Shown piece after piece: positions 18,879 through 28,266 of a stretch of 64,000 nt of DNA. The translations under genes and the position numbers were made by a program. The DNA comes from Pseudofrankia coriaricola (lineage in GTDB: Bacteria; Actinomycetota; Actinomycetes; Frankiales; Frankiaceae). Location: assembly GCF_001854805.1 (NCBI RefSeq), contig NZ_MBLO01000252.1, forward strand, positions 1 through 64,000, given 5' to 3'. The first letter of the stretch is position 1; each line of letters starts with the position of its first letter. The notes beneath the pieces were generated by a model that searched no databases, was not told the origin of the DNA, and saw nothing but the letters and a program-made list of their open reading frames with translations.

Positions 18879-20333
18879 CTATTCTTCCTCGCTCGCGGAA
18901 CGGCTCACCGCGCCGACCGCATCTGTCTCGGACCGCAGCACCGCCACCGCCGCCGCCTCACCGGATCGGATGCAGGCGGGAATGCCCACCCCGTCATAGC
19001 CGGCGCCGGCGACCGCCAGCCCCGGTGGCAGCGCCCGGCGCACCATCACGACCCGCTCCAGGTGGCCCGGCAGGTACTGCGGCAGCGCCCCGCCCCACCG
19101 GCTGACCCGGCTCGCGACCGGGCGCGCGGGCAGGCCCGCGGCGTGCGCGATCTCCGCGGCCACCACACCGGCGAGTTCGACGTCGGAGCGGCGCAGGTCC
19201 TGGTCGGCGCCCGCCCGTCCGACGCTCGCGCGGACCACCCGCAGCGGACCGCCCCCGGACACGTGCGGCCACTTCGACGTCAGGTAGGTCGCGGCCTTGA
19301 TCGTGGCACGTTCCCGGGCCGGCACCAGGAAGCCGCTGCCCGCCGGCAGGTCCACGTCGCGGTAGACGAGCGTGACCAGCCCGATCGAGGCGTACGGCAC
19401 GCCGGCCAGCGGCGCGGCGGCCCGCGGCGCGACCGGGCCGAGCAGCTCGCGCGCCGCCCCGGCCGGGACCGCGAGAATCACCGCGTCGGCGTCCAGCGAG
19501 CCTCGTCCGCGCGGCCCGACCGCCACGGCATCCGGGCTGGCGTCGGCGGCCGGCCCGGACTCGTCGAAGTCGACCCGCCAGCCGCCCTCCACCTGGGTGA
19601 GCCGGCGCGCGAGCACCCCCGTGAGCACGGTCGCGCCGCTGGCCTCGGCGACCCGGGCCGCGAAGGCGCCAAGCCCGCCGCGCACCGAGGCGAACACCGG
19701 CGACGGCACCGTCGTGGCTGCCGGCGCCGTGCGGGCCCGCACCCGGTGGGCGCCGAGCAGCAGCGAGCGGTCCTCGGCCAGGATCGGCACGAGCTGCGGG
19801 ACGGTGGCGCGCAGCGACAGCGCGTCGGCCCGGCCGGCGTAGACGCCGCCGAGCAGCGGGTCGACCAGCCGGTCGACGACCTGGCGGCCGACCCGGGCGC
19901 CGACATAGTCGCCGACAGTCGGGTCGTCCGGCATCTTCGCGCGCGGCAGCACGAGGTCGGCGGCGGCGCGCACCAGCCCCCAGGGGGACAGCACCCGGGA
20001 ACGGATCAGCCCCAGCGCGTCGGTCGGCACCCCGAGCAGCGTGTTCGGTGGGATCGGCCGCAGCCGGCCGTTGATCCACAGCGACGCCGAGGTGGTCTCG
20101 GGGTGGACGATGTCGTGGCCGAGGCCGACCTGGCGGGCCAGTCGCAGCCCCTCCGGGACCCTGGCCAGGAACGACTCGGCGCCTTCCTCGACGTCGAGCC
20201 CCTCGAGCGGGGTGGTGCGCAGTTTGCCGCCCACCCGGTCGCCGGCCTCCAGCACGGTCACCTCGGCCCGGCCGGCCAGCGCGTGCGCCGCGGCGAGCCC
20301 CGCGATGCCCCCGCCGACGATCACTACTCGCAC
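18879..20333 (-). CDS. hemY: Coproporphyrinogen/protoporphyrinogen oxidase (HemG/HemY, CgoX)
   Basis: A 484-aa flavoprotein. The N-terminal FAD dinucleotide motif is VVIVGGGIAGLAAAHALAG, followed by DRVGGKLRTTPLEG. An amine-oxidase fold continues to the C-terminal VAGAGYDGVGIPACIRSGE FAD-binding stretch. In actinobacteria this enzyme oxidises coproporphyrinogen III to coproporphyrin III before iron insertion and HemQ. GTG 20333 is preceded by GGAG at 9 nt. Order hemE-hemY-hemQ on one strand gives three enzymes of the haem branch; ferrochelatase is not in the window. Confidence 0.95.
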   Translation of the reverse strand: MRVVIVGGGIAGLAAAHALAGRAEVTVLEAGDRVGGKLRTTPLEGLDVEEGAESFLARVPEGLRLARQVGLGHDIVHPETTSASLWINGRLRPIPPNTLLGVPTDALGLIRSRVLSPWGLVRAAADLVLPRAKMPDDPTVGDYVGARVGRQVVDRLVDPLLGGVYAGRADALSLRATVPQLVPILAEDRSLLLGAHRVRARTAPAATTVPSPVFASVRGGLGAFAARVAEASGATVLTGVLARRLTQVEGGWRVDFDESGPAADASPDAVAVGPRGRGSLDADAVILAVPAGAARELLGPVAPRAAAPLAGVPYASIGLVTLVYRDVDLPAGSGFLVPARERATIKAATYLTSKWPHVSGGGPLRVVRASVGRAGADQDLRRSDVELAGVVAAEIAHAAGLPARPVASRVSRWGGALPQYLPGHLERVVMVRRALPPGLAVAGAGYDGVGIPACIRSGEAAAVAVLRSETDAVGAVSRSASEEE

Positions 20334-20465
20334 GCTGGAACGCTCCCTCCGCGACCTGGGACGAGCCCGCGGGGGCGCGGGGGCTCGTCGATGTCGCGCA
20401 CCCCGCGGCCGGCGGCGCTCGCGGGGGCCGGGTTGCCGGCCGCCGCGAGCGGGGCCGACGGATTC

Positions 20466-21572
20466 CTAGCCGCCATGGACGAGGTCGACGATGTGGGCGA
20501 GCACACCCGGGTCGGTCTCGGGCAGCACGCCATGGCCGAGGTTGAAGATGTGCCCCTCGGCCTTGGACCCGCGCAGCAGCACGTCGCGCACCTTCTCAGC
20601 GAGCACGTCCGGCGGGGCGAACACCGCGGTCGGGTCCAGGTTGCCCTGCACGGCGCGGCCCGGACCGACCCGGCGGGCCGCCTCGTCGAGCCCGACCCGC
20701 CAGTCGACGCCGACGACGTCCGCGCCCGCCTCGCCCATCGCGGTGAGCAGCTCGCCGGTGTTGACGCCGAAGTGGATCCGCGGCACGCCCGAGCCCTCGA
20801 AGGCCGCCAGCACCTTGGCGCTGTGCGGGGCGACGTAACGGCGGTAGTCGGCCTCGTCGAGCGCGCCGGCCCACGAGTCGAACAGCTGCAGCGCGTCGAT
20901 GCCCGCGTCGACCTGGACCCGCAGGAAGCCGATGGTGATCTCGGCGAGGCGGTCCAGCAGGGCGTGCCACAGCGAGGGGTCGCTGTACATCAGCTGCTTG
21001 GTCTTCGCGTGCGTCTTGCTCGGCCCGCCCTCGACGAGGTAGCTGGCCAGCGTGAACGGCGCGCCGGCGAAGCCGATCAGCGGGGTGTCACCGAGCTCGG
21101 CGAGCAGCAGCCGGATCGCGTCGTGGATGTAGGGGACGTCGTCGGGCGACAGCGGGCGCAGCGGCGCGAGACCGGCGGCGTCGCGGACCGGCTCGGCCAC
21201 CACCGGCCCGGTCCCGGCCACGATGTCGACGCCCACGCCGATCGCGACCAGCGGTACGACGATGTCCGAGTAGAAGATCGCCGCGTCCGTCCCGAATCGG
21301 CGGACCGGCTGCAGCGTGATCTCGGTGATCAGCGCGGCGTCCTGGCAGGAGTCCAGCATCGGCACCCCGGCGCGCAGCGCCCGGTACTCGGGCAGCGCCC
21401 GGCCGGCCTGGCGCATGAACCAGACCGGTGTGACGTCGGTCGGTTCCCCCCTGGCGGCGCGCAGCAGGGGCGCGCTCTCGGCCAGCCCGGCCCGTCGGGG
21501 CCCGTCGGGCGCGGTCGAGGCGGACGGTGTTCCCACCGAGCCGCGCGCTCGCTGCTCCGTCGCGGCGTTCAT
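20466..21572 (-). CDS. hemE: Uroporphyrinogen decarboxylase HemE
   Basis: About 368 aa. Key motifs are [17 protein letters not shown] (substrate-binding arginines), [52 protein letters not shown] and the C-terminal [12 protein letters not shown]. The enzyme decarboxylates uroporphyrinogen III to coproporphyrinogen III. The start is ATG 21572 with GGGAGAG immediately upstream; a longer open frame to 21920 has no UroD similarity. It is first gene of the hemE-hemY-hemQ group, with 132 nt before hemY. Confidence 0.96.
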   Translation of the reverse strand: MNAATEQRARGSVGTPSASTAPDGPRRAGLAESAPLLRAARGEPTDVTPVWFMRQAGRALPEYRALRAGVPMLDSCQDAALITEITLQPVRRFGTDAAIFYSDIVVPLVAIGVGVDIVAGTGPVVAEPVRDAAGLAPLRPLSPDDVPYIHDAIRLLLAELGDTPLIGFAGAPFTLASYLVEGGPSKTHAKTKQLMYSDPSLWHALLDRLAEITIGFLRVQVDAGIDALQLFDSWAGALDEADYRRYVAPHSAKVLAAFEGSGVPRIHFGVNTGELLTAMGEAGADVVGVDWRVGLDEAARRVGPGRAVQGNLDPTAVFAPPDVLAEKVRDVLLRGSKAEGHIFNLGHGVLPETDPGVLAHIVDLVHGG

Positions 21573-22255
21573 CGCTCTCCCGCCATCGCTTCGCGACATC
21601 CGGGGACCCAACTTGCGCTCACGCCCATACTCCGATCGTGACACGCGCCGGCCGAGGGTGCCGAACCCGCGTAGCCAACGGCCCGCCGGCCCACCCGGGG
21701 GGCGGGCTCCAGCTCTTCTACGTCTGGTAGAAACTACTCCCCCCGGGAGCCCGGCCGCCGCACCCACAGCGGGGCGTTTCTGGCCTGGCCCGGCAGGCGC
21801 CGGCGGTGCTTCGATGCGCCCGACACAGCGCCAAGAATGCACATCGGGCGCCCAACAGCTGGAACCGGGACGCTCGCGACATGTGTGACGGGCCGTGCGC
21901 AGATGGTCTGGCCGCGACACGCCGGGGGGAATGCGTGGAGATCAGTCATGGTCGTGGCACCGTCTGAGCCGTCCGAAAGGGCTGGGAGTGCAGGCGATGT
22001 CCGAGCCGAGCCGGCGCCGCCTGCACGCTGCGGGGCAGCTTCGCCACGGGCCGCGATATAGCCCCGGGGGCGATCCCGGACCCCGATGTCGAGCTTCGCT
22101 CGACCGACGCGTCGGAGGCAGCCGTCACCACCACCGCCGGTCAGACGGCGCTGTGCACCGCGCCAAGCCTCGATGGCGGCGAGCCGCGCGGGCGGGCCTC
22201 CAGCGCTCACGACCATGCCGACCAGCAGAACCAGCCGGCCACAGGAGGTGCGGTC
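21573..22255. other. Intergenic with a palindrome upstream of hemE
   Basis: No convincing gene on either strand. At 21716-21732 lies the perfect inverted repeat TTCTAC-N5-GTAGAA, about 145 bp upstream of the hemE start, a possible operator or promoter element for hemE. The remainder up to the zinc-ribbon gene is GC-rich without recognisable structure. Confidence 0.4.
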
Positions 22256-22669
22256 ATGCTCCCTGGACGCGAGCTCGATCAGCCTGATCATCCCGCCCTG
22301 CGCGCGGACCCCGAGCGCCTCGCGCCGGGAGACCGGCGGGGAGCGGCCACCGCCGCCGATGGCCGCGAGCCGGCCGGCGAGTACCACCACTGCCCCGAGT
22401 GCGCCGACGAGCGGCGGTTCGAACGGCCGGAATGCCTCGACGGGCACGGCTCGGACTGTCCCGAGCTGGCCTGCGTGTATTGCGGTACCGCGATCCTGGT
22501 CGCGCCCCTGACCCAGCTCGGCGCGGAGCCGGACGACGAGGCGGAGCGGCCTCGGCCGCGGGTGGTCCGCCAAGCGGCACCCGGCCGCGAGCCGGACGCC
22601 TCGCCCTGCGGCAGGACGCGGCCACGTTCTCTGGCCAGCGCCGGACGCGCCCCGCGGTCACGAGCGTGA
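22256..22669 (+). CDS. Small zinc-ribbon-like protein
   Basis: A 137-aa protein. Its centre holds two Cys pairs and His residues in HHCPECADERRFERPECLDG followed by HGSDCPELACVYCGTAILV. These would make one treble-clef or zinc-ribbon fold. The flanks are disordered (Arg/Pro/Glu-rich). The pattern FExPxCxDGHGxDCPExxCxxCGTA recalls a small uncharacterised actinobacterial family, from memory. AGGAGG 8 nt before ATG 22256 is the best SD in the region. Function unknown; it lies between hemE (divergent) and DUF3000. Confidence 0.72.
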   Translation: MLPGRELDQPDHPALRADPERLAPGDRRGAATAADGREPAGEYHHCPECADERRFERPECLDGHGSDCPELACVYCGTAILVAPLTQLGAEPDDEAERPRPRVVRQAAPGREPDASPCGRTRPRSLASAGRAPRSRA

Positions 22670-22817
22670 GCCTGTACAGCACGGCGCCGGAGCCACCTGC
22701 TCCCGGCGTCGTTCCTGCGGCCGTCGGCCCACATTGGGCAATCCCTCACCGGGCACACCCATCGGGGTCGAAGCAGCACGCTCCGGCGTCCGGGCAGCGG
22801 GATCTGCGCCCACGCCC

Positions 22818-22823
22818 TAACGT
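22818..22823 (+). promoter_or_regulatory. -10-like box TAACGT before DUF3000
   Basis: TAACGT ends 7 nt before ATG 22831, and no SD is present, consistent with a leaderless transcript. Confidence 0.45.
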
Positions 22824-22830
22824 GGCCGCC

Positions 22831-23517
22831 ATGGGCGCCCAGTTGTCCCCCGACGCCGGGGCCGCGCGAGCGGCGGCGACTGCGGTGGCCATACCAGCCC
22901 TCGCTGGACCGGGCCTTTTCGTCGCCGCGGCGACAGCCTTGCGGGAGGCGCTCGGCACGCTACGCCCCGAACTGGCCGTGCGGGAGACGACGCCGCCGAG
23001 CCGGGTCGCCCCGTACGCGCTCGCGCTCGCGGCCAGCCTCGCCGGTGACGACGAGGACCTCGCCGCCGGCCGGCTCGTCCTCCTGTTCGACCCGGCGGGG
23101 CACAACGCCTGGGAGGGCACCGCCCGGCTGGTCTGCTACGCCCGCGCCGCCGTCGAGCCCGAGGTCGCGGCCGACCCGATGCTGCCCGAGGTCGCGTGGT
23201 CCTGGCTGGTCGAGGCGATGGCCGCCCACGGCGCCGGCGCGCGCGCTCTCGGCGGCACCGTCACCACGACGACGTCGCGCCGCTTCGGGGTGCTCGCGCC
23301 CGACGGCGACAGCTTCGACGTCGAGGTGCGCTGCTCCTGGTCGCCCAACTGGGCGGAGACAGCCGGCCCGGTCCGTCCCGGCGGGGAAGGCGGGACGCCC
23401 TGGTCGGCCGAGGAGACCGCCGCCCACCTGCACGCGTTCGCCGACCTCCTCGCCGCGATGGCCGGTCTGCCGCCGCGCATCGCCGGCGTCGTCCAGCTCC
23501 CGGGACGCCGCTTCTAG
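22831..23517 (+). CDS. DUF3000 family protein
   Basis: A 228-aa protein of the actinobacterial DUF3000 family, function unknown. Visible features are FVAAATALREALGTLRPELAVRE, APYALALAASL, GRLVLLFDPAGHNAWEGTAR and VAWSWLVEAMAAHGA. A conserved stretch, TTTTSRRFGVLAPDGDSFDV, precedes VEVRCSWSP, and the C-terminus is HLHAFADLLAAMAGLPPR. No membrane or signal segment. ATG 22831 is favoured over the longer frame because it begins the conserved domain and has a -10-like box 7 nt upstream. DUF3000 genes commonly sit beside ribonuclease D genes, as here. Confidence 0.88.
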   Translation: MGAQLSPDAGAARAAATAVAIPALAGPGLFVAAATALREALGTLRPELAVRETTPPSRVAPYALALAASLAGDDEDLAAGRLVLLFDPAGHNAWEGTARLVCYARAAVEPEVAADPMLPEVAWSWLVEAMAAHGAGARALGGTVTTTTSRRFGVLAPDGDSFDVEVRCSWSPNWAETAGPVRPGGEGGTPWSAEETAAHLHAFADLLAAMAGLPPRIAGVVQLPGRRF

Positions 23518-23563
23518 CGAGCGAGGCGCTGGACGCGCTCGCCTCGTGTCGGGCGCTTAGCCT

Positions 23564-23678
23564 GACCTCCCAGATCGCTAACCTCCCAGATCACGACCTC
23601 CCAGATCGGCTTCGCCGATCCGGCAGGGACCCCGTCCGCCGATCCGGCAGGGACCCTGTCGCCGATCCGGCAGGGACC
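23564..23678. repeat. Palindromic repeat copy A (3' of DUF3000)
   Basis: Three copies of the arm GACCTCCCAGATC (one degenerate) are followed by the loop GGCTTCGCC and three copies of GATCCGGCAGGGACC. Left arm, loop and right arm form an imperfect hairpin with core GATCGGC-TTC-GCCGATC. It starts 46 nt after the DUF3000 stop; the DNA directly after the stop is itself a hairpin (GCGAGGCG... / CGCTCGC). Confidence 0.85.
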
Positions 23679-24090
23679 CTGCTCTTCGCCTGGTTCCGGG
23701 CCGGCGCAGATGACCGCGGTCCGGGCCGGAGTCGGGTCGGTGAGGTGGTTACGTTGGCGCAGCGCTAGAGGCGCCGTCACCGGTGGGCGCCGGGCTGCGT
23801 GAACAGCTCACCAGTACGACCTCCGCCACCGCTCTGTTCCACGCCCCAGGCCATGGCGAGCCTGGAAGGCCCCGATAAGGTCGGGAGCAGGTCGGCCGCC
23901 GCCATACGCATCAACCACGAACCACACGGGGAAGGCGCTCAGCGCCCGATGGCGGGCGCTGAGCGCACTCCGTGGGCGAGCCGCGTACATATGGCGGTAC
24001 GCCGGTCACTGATGCCGGTAGCCTCGTTACGAAGCGTATAAACGGTACGTTTGATCCGCCGACCGGCCTGCCAACGGCGGCATTCACACG
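23679..24090. other. Intergenic between DUF3000 and rnd
   Basis: The first 120 nt resemble the flanks of the other repeat copies, including GCGCCGTCACCGGTG near 23771. From about 23990 the region becomes relatively AT-rich towards the rnd promoter. No gene recognised. Confidence 0.4.
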
Positions 24091-24096
24091 TACCAT
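24091..24096 (+). promoter_or_regulatory. -10-like box TACCAT before rnd
   Basis: TACCAT lies 8 nt upstream of GTG 24105, with CTGCCA 17 nt further upstream as a weak -35. No SD. Confidence 0.45.
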
Positions 24097-24104
24097 CGCC
24101 GATC

Positions 24105-25484
24105 GTGACGTCGACGGTTCCGAACTCAACACGGCAGCTCAGCGGGGGTGGCAGACCAGACGTGATCGACGCGGCAGAACCGGTGTCGCCCGCCGTCACC
24201 CCGCTGCTGGAACCGGTCGAGGGCGTGCCCCCCGTCACCTGCGACGCGAGGGCTCTCTCGGAGGTCGCCGAGCGGCTCGCGGCGGGTGAGGGCCCGGTGG
24301 CCTTCGACGCCGAGCGCGCCTCCGGCTATCGCTACAGCCAGCGCGCCTACCTGGTCCAGATCCGCCGGCGCGGCTCCGGCACGGCGCTCATCGACCCGGT
24401 CACGCTGCCCGACCTGAGCGTGATTCAGGAGAAGGTCGGCGAGTGCGAGTGGGTGCTGCACGCGGCGAGCCAGGACCTGCCGTGCCTGGCCGAGCTGGGG
24501 CTGCGCCCGACGCGGCTGTTCGACACCGAGCTCGCCGGCCGGCTGCTGGGCTATGAGCGGGTCGGCCTCGGGATGATGGTCGAGCGGGTGCTCGGGTTCG
24601 GCCTGGAGAAGGGACACTCCGCGGCCGACTGGTCAACCCGGCCGCTGCCCGAGCCATGGCTGCGCTACGCGGCGCTCGACGTCGAGCTGCTCGTCGAGCT
24701 GCGCGACGAGCTCACGGCCGAGCTCACCGAGACAGGCAAGCTGGACTTCGCCCTGCAGGAGTTCGCGGCGATCGTCGCCGCCCCGCCGCGCGAGCCGAGG
24801 GCCGAGCCCTGGCGGCGCACCAGCGGCATCCACCGCGCCCGCAGCCGCCGGCAGCTGGCTGCGGTCCGCGCGATGTGGACCGCCCGGGACAAGATCGCGC
24901 GCGCCCGCGACATCGCGCCCGGCCGGGTACTGCCGGACAGCGCGATCATCGACGCGGTGCTGTCGGCGCCGGCGGACGCCACCGAGCTGGTCAAGCTGCC
25001 GGTGTTCTCCGGGCCGCGGCTGCGGCGCAGCGCCAGCGTGTGGATGACGGCGCTGACCCAGGCCGCGGCGCTGCCAGACGCGGATCTCCCGCCCGCGACC
25101 GCGTCCACCGGCGGCGACGGGCTGCCACCGCCCAACCGGTGGGCCGAACGCGACCCGATCGCCGCCGCCCGGCTCGTCCGCGTCCGCGCCAGCCTGAACA
25201 AGGTCGCCGGCGAGCAGAACATGCCGGTGGAGAACCTGATCGAGCCGGCGTTGACCAGGCGGGTCGCCTGGTCGCCGCCCGGGGAGCTCTCCGCCGCGAC
25301 CGTGGCTGGCACGCTGCGCGCCGGCGGTGCCCGCGCCTGGCAGGTGGACCTGACCGCCGCCGCGATCGCTGACGCCCTCGCCGAGCCCCCCGTGGCCGAG
25401 CCCGGCCCGCCACGCCGGGCCGGCCGGTCCGCCGCCCCCGCGTCCGCGAGTCCCCTCGGCGGCGGCGCCGAGGCCGTCTCCTAG
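24105..25484 (+). CDS. rnd: Ribonuclease D / HRDC domain protein
   Basis: About 459 aa. The DEDD exonuclease domain shows FDAERASGYRYSQRAYLVQI (motif I Asp and Glu), VLHAASQDLPCLAELGL (motif II Asp) and LRYAALDVELLVELRDEL (motif III, with the Tyr four residues before the Asp). An HRDC-like helical domain follows (TSGIHRARSRRQLAAVRAMW). It is a 3'-5' exoribonuclease in RNA processing. GTG 24105 is chosen because a TACCAT box lies 8 nt upstream; the open frame begins at 24051. It is downstream of DUF3000. Confidence 0.93.
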   Translation: MTSTVPNSTRQLSGGGRPDVIDAAEPVSPAVTPLLEPVEGVPPVTCDARALSEVAERLAAGEGPVAFDAERASGYRYSQRAYLVQIRRRGSGTALIDPVTLPDLSVIQEKVGECEWVLHAASQDLPCLAELGLRPTRLFDTELAGRLLGYERVGLGMMVERVLGFGLEKGHSAADWSTRPLPEPWLRYAALDVELLVELRDELTAELTETGKLDFALQEFAAIVAAPPREPRAEPWRRTSGIHRARSRRQLAAVRAMWTARDKIARARDIAPGRVLPDSAIIDAVLSAPADATELVKLPVFSGPRLRRSASVWMTALTQAAALPDADLPPATASTGGDGLPPPNRWAERDPIAAARLVRVRASLNKVAGEQNMPVENLIEPALTRRVAWSPPGELSAATVAGTLRAGGARAWQVDLTAAAIADALAEPPVAEPGPPRRAGRSAAPASASPLGGGAEAVS

Positions 25485-25605
25485 GCGCCGAGGCCGTCTC
25501 CCTGGAGGCGCCGTTCCCGACGCGGGCGGCCGGGCGGGTTGGCCTGGGATGTCCGCCGAACGCGAACCCGGGCACGATCCGTGGCCGCCGGTGGTTGCTC
25601 GCGGC

Positions 25606-26586
25606 ATGAGTGATGACGTACCGCCAGCCCAGCGTGACGGATCTGTCGTCGGCGGCGAGCCGGCCGAGCAGGAGCCGCTCGACGCGTACTCGGCGGCGGT
25701 CGTCCACGTGGCGCAGACGGTGCTGCCGAGCGTCGCCAGCCTGCGGGTACGCGGCCGGCGCGGCCAGGGCGCCGGCAGCGCGAGCGTCCTGACCGCCGAC
25801 GGCTTCCTGCTCACCAGCGCGCACGTCGTCGAGGGGGCGGAGACCGCCGAGGCGACCTTCACCGACGGCGCCGACGTCGTCGCCGACGTGATCGGGCGCG
25901 ACCCGCTGTCGGACCTCGCGGTGCTGCGGGCGCGCGGCGACGTGCCGCCTCCGGTGACGCTCGGCGACGCCGGCCTGCTGCGGGTCGGCCAGCTGGTGGT
26001 CGCGCTCGGCAACCCGCTGGGCCTTGCCGGCAGCGTCACCGCCGGGATCGTCTCCGCGCTCGGCCGCTCACTGCCGACCCAGTCCGGCCGGGTCGTCGAC
26101 GAGGTCATCCAGACCGACGCGGCGCTCAACCCGGGCAACAGCGGCGGCGTGCTCGCCGACAGCCGGGGGCGCATGGTCGGCGTCAACACGGCCGTCGCGG
26201 GCATCGGCCTCGGCCTCGCCGTCCCGATCAACGACACCACCCGCGGCCTGATCGCCACCCTGATGCGCCACGGCCGGGTCCGCCGTGCCTGGCTCGGCAT
26301 CGCCGGCGCCGAGGCCCCGCTGCCGCCGGCGCTGGCCGCCAAGGTGAGCCGGCGAGCCGGCCTGCGCGTCGCCCAGGTCGTCGACGGCAGCCCGGCCGAG
26401 CGCGCGGGCCTGCGCCGCGGCGACGTCGTCCTGTCCGTCGACGGCCAGGAGATCACCACCAGCACCGCCATCCAGAAGCTCATGGTCGAGAACGCGATCG
26501 GCCGCCGCCTTGAGATCACCGTCTGGCGAAACGGCGCCCTCGTCGACGTCGTGGCCGTCCCCCGCGAGCTGACCGACGCCGGGTGA
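25606..26586 (+). CDS. Trypsin-like serine protease with PDZ domain (HtrA/DegP-like)
   Basis: About 326 aa. The protease domain carries the triad: His in LLTSAHVVEGA, Asp in DPLSDLAVLRA and Ser in NPGNSGGVLADS. A C-terminal PDZ domain follows (RRAGLRVAQVVDGSPAERAG, LRRGDVVLSVDG). There is no signal peptide or N-terminal membrane helix, so unlike secreted HtrA proteins it is probably cytoplasmic. The start is ATG 25606 or ATG 25549 (19 residues longer); neither has a good SD. It is 121 nt downstream of rnd, and its stop is followed by the 3'-flank stem-loop module. Confidence 0.9.
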   Translation: MSDDVPPAQRDGSVVGGEPAEQEPLDAYSAAVVHVAQTVLPSVASLRVRGRRGQGAGSASVLTADGFLLTSAHVVEGAETAEATFTDGADVVADVIGRDPLSDLAVLRARGDVPPPVTLGDAGLLRVGQLVVALGNPLGLAGSVTAGIVSALGRSLPTQSGRVVDEVIQTDAALNPGNSGGVLADSRGRMVGVNTAVAGIGLGLAVPINDTTRGLIATLMRHGRVRRAWLGIAGAEAPLPPALAAKVSRRAGLRVAQVVDGSPAERAGLRRGDVVLSVDGQEITTSTAIQKLMVENAIGRRLEITVWRNGALVDVVAVPRELTDAG

Positions 26587-26591
26587 GGCCG

Positions 26592-26763
26592 TCCCGCGGC
26601 AGACGCTCCGCGCCTGCCGCCGGGCGCGGCCTGTCGGACGCTGAGCGTCCTCCCCGCGTGGTGCCGGGCATAGGCGTATGGCCGTGGCTCAGGTGGTGCC
26701 AGGTTGAGGACGTGGCCGGGTTGGCACTGCGCCGATGCGCCGTCGCCAATTGTGGCTGGGTCC
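26592..26763. repeat. 3'-flank stem-loop module E (after the HtrA-like gene)
   Basis: It begins 5 nt after the stop with GTCCCG and the stem GCGGCAG / CTGCCGC around the loop ACGCTCCGCGC. It ends with GCGCCGATGCGCCGTC and TGTGGCTGGG. The same beginning and end occur at 43358-43604 and 48272-48605, but this copy lacks the nested GACCTCCCAGATC palindromes. The rest of 26587-26884 shows no gene. Confidence 0.7.
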
Positions 26764-26884
26764 GCGCGAGCGGCTAGGCGGGCAGGCATCGCGACCGTGC
26801 TCGCGGCCGGTGGCGTCGATCACCGGCGGGGTGGGCGAGGCCGGGCGGACCGGGCGGGGTGGGCATGGACGACACCTGGCGGGC

Positions 26885-26904
26885 GTTACCTACTCATCGG
26901 TAAC
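26885..26904. promoter_or_regulatory. Operator-like palindrome upstream of fadA
   Basis: GTTACC-N8-GGTAAC, perfect 6-bp arms, lies about 80 nt upstream of the fadA start. Beta-oxidation genes in actinobacteria are often under TetR-type repressors with such sites; the regulator is not in the window. Confidence 0.5.
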
Positions 26905-26986
26905 TCTGTCGTAGGCTGGCTGGGTGCCACCGGGTGACGCCGGCGGCACGGCCCAGCCGAGCCGTTCCTCGCCGGGGAGGACCCAC

Positions 26987-28189
26987 GTGTTCAAGGCATC
27001 CCGCGGTGCAGTCCGCGACGTCGTGTTCGTCGACGGGGTACGGACCCCGTTCGGCAAGGCCAGGGGGGTCTACGCCGAGACCCGCGCGGACGACCTGGTC
27101 GTCCGGGTCATCCGGGACCTGATGCGGCGCAACCCGTCGCTGCCACCGGAGCGGGTCGACGACGTGGCGATCGCCGCGACGACCCAGATCGGCGACCAGG
27201 GGCTCACGATCGGCCGGGTCGCCGGGATCCTGTCCGGGCTGCCCGAGTCGGTGCCTGGCTACGCGATCGACCGGATGTGCGCGGGCGCCGTCACGGCGGT
27301 CACCACCACGGCGTCCGCGATCGGCATCGGCGCCTACGACGTGGCGATCGCCGGCGGCGTCGAGCACATGGGCCGCCACCCGATGGGCGAGGGCGTCGAC
27401 CCGAACCCGCGCTTCGTCTCCGAGAAGCTGGTCGACCCGTCCGCGCTGGTCATGGGCATGACCGCCGAGAACGTGCACGACCGCTACCCGGACATCACCA
27501 AGGCGCGCGCCGACGCCTACGCCGCCGCGTCGCAGGAGAAGGTCGCGAAGGCCTACGCGGACGGAAAGATCCAGCCGGACCTGGTCCCGGTCGCCGCGCG
27601 GCACGCCGAGACCGGCTGGGAGTACGTGACGGTCGACGAGCCGCCGCGGCCGGGCACGACCGTCGAGACCCTGGCGCATCTGAAGACCCCGTTCCGCCCG
27701 CACGGCAAGGTGACGGCCGGCAACTCGGCCGGCATCAACGACGGCGCGACGGGCTGCATCCTGGCCGCGAGCGAGGTCGCCGACGAGCTGGGCCTGTCCA
27801 AGAAGATGTCTCTCGTCGGGTTCGGGTTCGTCGGAGTAGCGCCCGAGGTGATGGGTGTCGGCCCGATCCCGTCGACCGAGAAGGCGCTCGCCCGCACCGG
27901 TCTGACGATCGACGACATCGGCCTGTTCGAGCTGAACGAGGCGTTCGCCGTGCAGGTGCTCGCGTTCCTCGACCACTTCGGCCTCGCGGACGACGACCCA
28001 CGGGTCAACCCCTACGGCGGGGCGATCGCGCTCGGCCACCCGCTGGCGAGCTCCGGTGTGCGGCTGATGACGCAGCTCGCCAGCGAGTTCGAGGAGCACC
28101 CCGAGGTCCGCTACGGCCTGACCGCGATGTGCGTCGGCTTCGGCATGGGCGCGACCACGATCTGGGAGAACCCCCACCATGCTGGCTGA
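26987..28189 (+). CDS. fadA: Acetyl-CoA acyltransferase (thiolase) FadA
   Basis: A 400-aa thiolase. The nucleophilic Cys is in YAIDRMCAGAVTAVTTTAS, the catalytic His in NPYGGAIALGHPLASSG and the second catalytic Cys in LTAMCVGFGMG. It cleaves 3-ketoacyl-CoA to acetyl-CoA and a shortened acyl-CoA in beta-oxidation. GTG 26987 is preceded by GGGGAGG at 6 nt, settling the start against the longer frame from 26924. fadB follows on the same strand, but a structured repeat has expanded the gap to 284 nt. Confidence 0.95.
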   Translation: MFKASRGAVRDVVFVDGVRTPFGKARGVYAETRADDLVVRVIRDLMRRNPSLPPERVDDVAIAATTQIGDQGLTIGRVAGILSGLPESVPGYAIDRMCAGAVTAVTTTASAIGIGAYDVAIAGGVEHMGRHPMGEGVDPNPRFVSEKLVDPSALVMGMTAENVHDRYPDITKARADAYAAASQEKVAKAYADGKIQPDLVPVAARHAETGWEYVTVDEPPRPGTTVETLAHLKTPFRPHGKVTAGNSAGINDGATGCILAASEVADELGLSKKMSLVGFGFVGVAPEVMGVGPIPSTEKALARTGLTIDDIGLFELNEAFAVQVLAFLDHFGLADDDPRVNPYGGAIALGHPLASSGVRLMTQLASEFEEHPEVRYGLTAMCVGFGMGATTIWENPHHAG

Positions 28190-28266
28190 TCTGTCCCCGG
28201 GCGCGTGAGGCTCCGCCATCATCGCGCCCTTCGGCAACCTCTGCCTGATGCTGGGACGGCACCACC

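Noticed and set aside
18813-21641. A 942-codon plus-strand frame opposite hemQ-hemY-hemE
   Set aside because: Antisense shadow of three clear haem-biosynthesis genes, with no domain signal of its own.
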